From positions 1 to 42,181 of the IMG/VR virus record IMGVR_UViG_3300002835_000390: a DNA stretch of 42,181 bases. One strand, written 5' to 3'. The translations under genes were made by a program, and so were the position numbers. Of this stretch, positions 40,849 through 42,181 are shown in pieces. The notes below the pieces were generated by a model that worked only from the letters and a program-made list of their open reading frames with translations, made no database searches and was not told the DNA's origin. Source of the stretch: a virus. Numbering within the stretch: position 1 is the stretch's first letter; every line of letters begins with the position of its first letter.

Positions 40849-41325
40849 TTACTTCCTGTAGGAGTTCTCGACCAGTTCGTACCCCAGCTTGCCGTACAGA
40901 TTGCCGACCTTTTTGCTGATGGCTGGGATGCTGCTGACGATGACTTGATCTGCGTTCTTGCTTGCGGCCCACGCCTCAAACTGGCGCAGCATGCGAACGG
41001 CGGTCATGCCGTGTCTGTGCCCTGGCTTCATCCACCACGCAAGCTCGGCGGCGATTGTGCAGTTGGGAGCGCACCAAACTGGTGCCAGCATCCCAGCCAA
41101 GAAGCCAATCAGTTCGCCGTTGGGGTCTTCGGCAACGATGATGACGCCCTGCTCGATGATGTTCGACAGAGCGGCGGCCATACCATCGTCGGGCACGGTT
41201 ACGCCCTTCAGCATGGGGTGCTGATTCAGGAATGGCCGGCCTAGCTCAACTAGAGCCAGTACGTCATCTTGCGTGGCGTACCGCATTCTCAGCGACGCTA
41301 GGTCGCCGGAAAAACACTCATGCAC
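40849..41325 (-). CDS. GNAT-family acetyltransferase-like protein
   Basis: A 158-aa protein with the GNAT pattern: MRYATQDDVLALVELG at the front, VIIVAEDPNGELIGFLAGM (beta4), AELAWWMKPGHRHGMTAVRMLRQFEAWA (motif A region, with the R/Q-x-x-G-x-G/A loop replaced by HRHGM), and 'VSSIPAISKKVGNLYGKLGYELVE' (motif B). It would acetylate a small molecule or protein. The loop is atypical. The start is the GTG at 41325 or ATG at 41286. GNAT genes next to terminase occur in other podoviruses. Confidence 0.75.
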   Translation of the reverse strand: MHECFSGDLASLRMRYATQDDVLALVELGRPFLNQHPMLKGVTVPDDGMAAALSNIIEQGVIIVAEDPNGELIGFLAGMLAPVWCAPNCTIAAELAWWMKPGHRHGMTAVRMLRQFEAWAASKNADQVIVSSIPAISKKVGNLYGKLGYELVENSYRK

Positions 41326-41329
41326 CCCG

Positions 41330-42181
41330 TCAGCGTAGGTCCATCCGCAGGATGTCGTACGGGTTGTACTGGGCGTTGTCTCGGACGTTTGCGCGCCAGT
41401 CTTCCAGCAGGGTTCCGGTCTTGGTGGTCTGCATGAGGGCCAGGACGTAGGCGGTGCCGAAGTCTGGCGACCGCCCCAGGCGTTCGTAGATTTCTTCGCG
41501 GCTGGCGACGGCGATGGTGGTGCCGACCGACTTCCACGTTGGCGCGCAGAGGTCTGCCAGCAGACGCGGGTCTGGGGGCAGGCAGATGCCGGTGTTGTTG
41601 GCGGGATCTAGGGATTCCCGCATCTTCCACCACAGTTCGCTGCGAAGGTTCTTGAAGGTGATGCGCCCGCTCTTGTCGGTCGAGCGCGCCGACTCGGCCA
41701 CGTTGACGCCGATGGTCTGGTGCCCCATCTCCCGCAGGAAGTCGTAGGGCGAGCTACCGACGCCGATCACATCGATGTGGATCGGGGCTTGGTTGCGCTT
41801 GGCTGCCATGACCAGCGCGGCCACGGTCTGCCCGTCTGGGGTCTGGCTGCCTGGGTAGACCAGCGGCTGGTTGAACCACATGCCATGCCGGCGGGCGATG
41901 ATGGTCTGGTCCCGACCGCCACGGGCAACGTCCACGCCCAGGCTGGTCATCTCGTCCAGCTTGTCGGGCATCTTCCAGCGGGCCTGTGCTGCCTCGACCC
42001 AGCCGGTGGGGATGACTTGGAACGGGTCGTCCTCCATGCCGGCGGAGAAGTCGCCGTACAGCATCTGGCTGCGCAGAGGCTCTGGCAGGCTCTGTAGCTG
42101 CGCCATGTAGCCCGTGCCCATCAGGTAGGGGTTGTCAGCGATCCGCGACGGGATGAACGTCCTGGACTGCGGCAGGATCTT
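41330..42181 (-). CDS. terL: Terminase large subunit, C-terminal part (cut by window edge)
   Basis: Partial: the frame stays open to the right edge, and upstream of the apparent Met at 42121 it reads RTFIPSRIADNPYL, the conserved link between ATPase and nuclease. The RNase H-fold nuclease follows: GVDVARGGRDQT (first Asp), IHIDVIGVGSSPYDFL (second acidic residue), and SPDFGTAYVLAL, where the usual second Asp of SPDxxDA is Thr. The ATPase part lies outside. It drives DNA packaging with the small subunit. It ends 4 nt before the GNAT GTG. Confidence 0.92.
   Translation of the reverse strand, partial: KILPQSRTFIPSRIADNPYLMGTGYMAQLQSLPEPLRSQMLYGDFSAGMEDDPFQVIPTGWVEAAQARWKMPDKLDEMTSLGVDVARGGRDQTIIARRHGMWFNQPLVYPGSQTPDGQTVAALVMAAKRNQAPIHIDVIGVGSSPYDFLREMGHQTIGVNVAESARSTDKSGRITFKNLRSELWWKMRESLDPANNTGICLPPDPRLLADLCAPTWKSVGTTIAVASREEIYERLGRSPDFGTAYVLALMQTTKTGTLLEDWRANVRDNAQYNPYDILRMDLR

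Overview
This window is most of the genome of a tailed bacteriophage with a podovirus-type (T7-like) short tail. Almost every gene is on the minus strand and is read from right to left; the one clear exception is a small Cro-like regulator at 6989-7195 (+). High GC, family memberships (Bordetella BPP-1-type capsid genes, T7-type tail tube and ejection proteins, YqaJ/RecT/RusA recombination, DnaC-type loader) and Shine-Dalgarno (SD)-led, overlapping genes point to a virus of a GC-rich proteobacterium. No integrase, reverse transcriptase, DNA polymerase, RNA polymerase or tRNA gene was seen. The right edge cuts the terminase large subunit (N-terminal part missing) and the left edge carries a terminase small subunit on the same strand, so the window reads like a circularly permuted map opened inside the packaging genes.

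Layout in transcription order. (1) 42181-31188: terminase large subunit C-terminus, GNAT protein, small structural protein, portal, a block of decoration/fibre-like proteins (including a kelch-like beta-propeller and a repeat fibre), two tiny proteins, a holin-like membrane protein, a lipoprotein-like protein, a Bbp19-like protein, scaffold, major capsid and Bbp16-like protein, ending in a hairpin. (2) 31106-13049: tail and ejection proteins: a giant adaptor in which an SGNH-type esterase is fused to the N-terminus of tail tubular protein A, an enlarged tail tubular protein B, and gp14-, gp15- and gp16-like internal virion proteins. The gp16-like protein is 2539 aa and holds an ADP-ribosyltransferase-like domain, in a low-GC segment, next to an HExxH zincin motif. 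A terminator-like structured element follows. (3) 12783-4281: small zinc-binding protein, replication initiator-like protein, DnaC-like loader, a tightly overlapping array of small accessory genes whose junctions share an identical 18-bp sequence, RusA, the divergent Cro-like gene, then YqaJ exonuclease, RecT, a zinc-finger peptide and a helix-turn-helix (HTH) protein. (4) 4280-3955: a non-coding control region with a near-consensus sigma-70 promoter facing left, two perfect palindromes and a 15-bp tandem repeat. (5) 3954-142: a left operon of markedly higher GC (about 73-78% in lines I counted, against about 60% further right) with a membrane protein, XRE regulator, a DUF7227-like protein, several unknown proteins and terminase small subunit, followed by direct repeats that may be packaging-related.

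How it fits together: the phage appears to use the host replisome (initiator plus DnaC-type loader) with its own recombination set (YqaJ + RecT + RusA). It packages DNA with an Sf6-type small terminase and builds a BPP-1-type head with a T7-type tail and ejectosome. The most unusual features are the esterase-tail tube fusion, the ADP-ribosyltransferase/metallopeptidase-bearing ejection protein, the repeated gene-junction cassette array and the left control region. All assignments come from reading the sequence; no database search was run.
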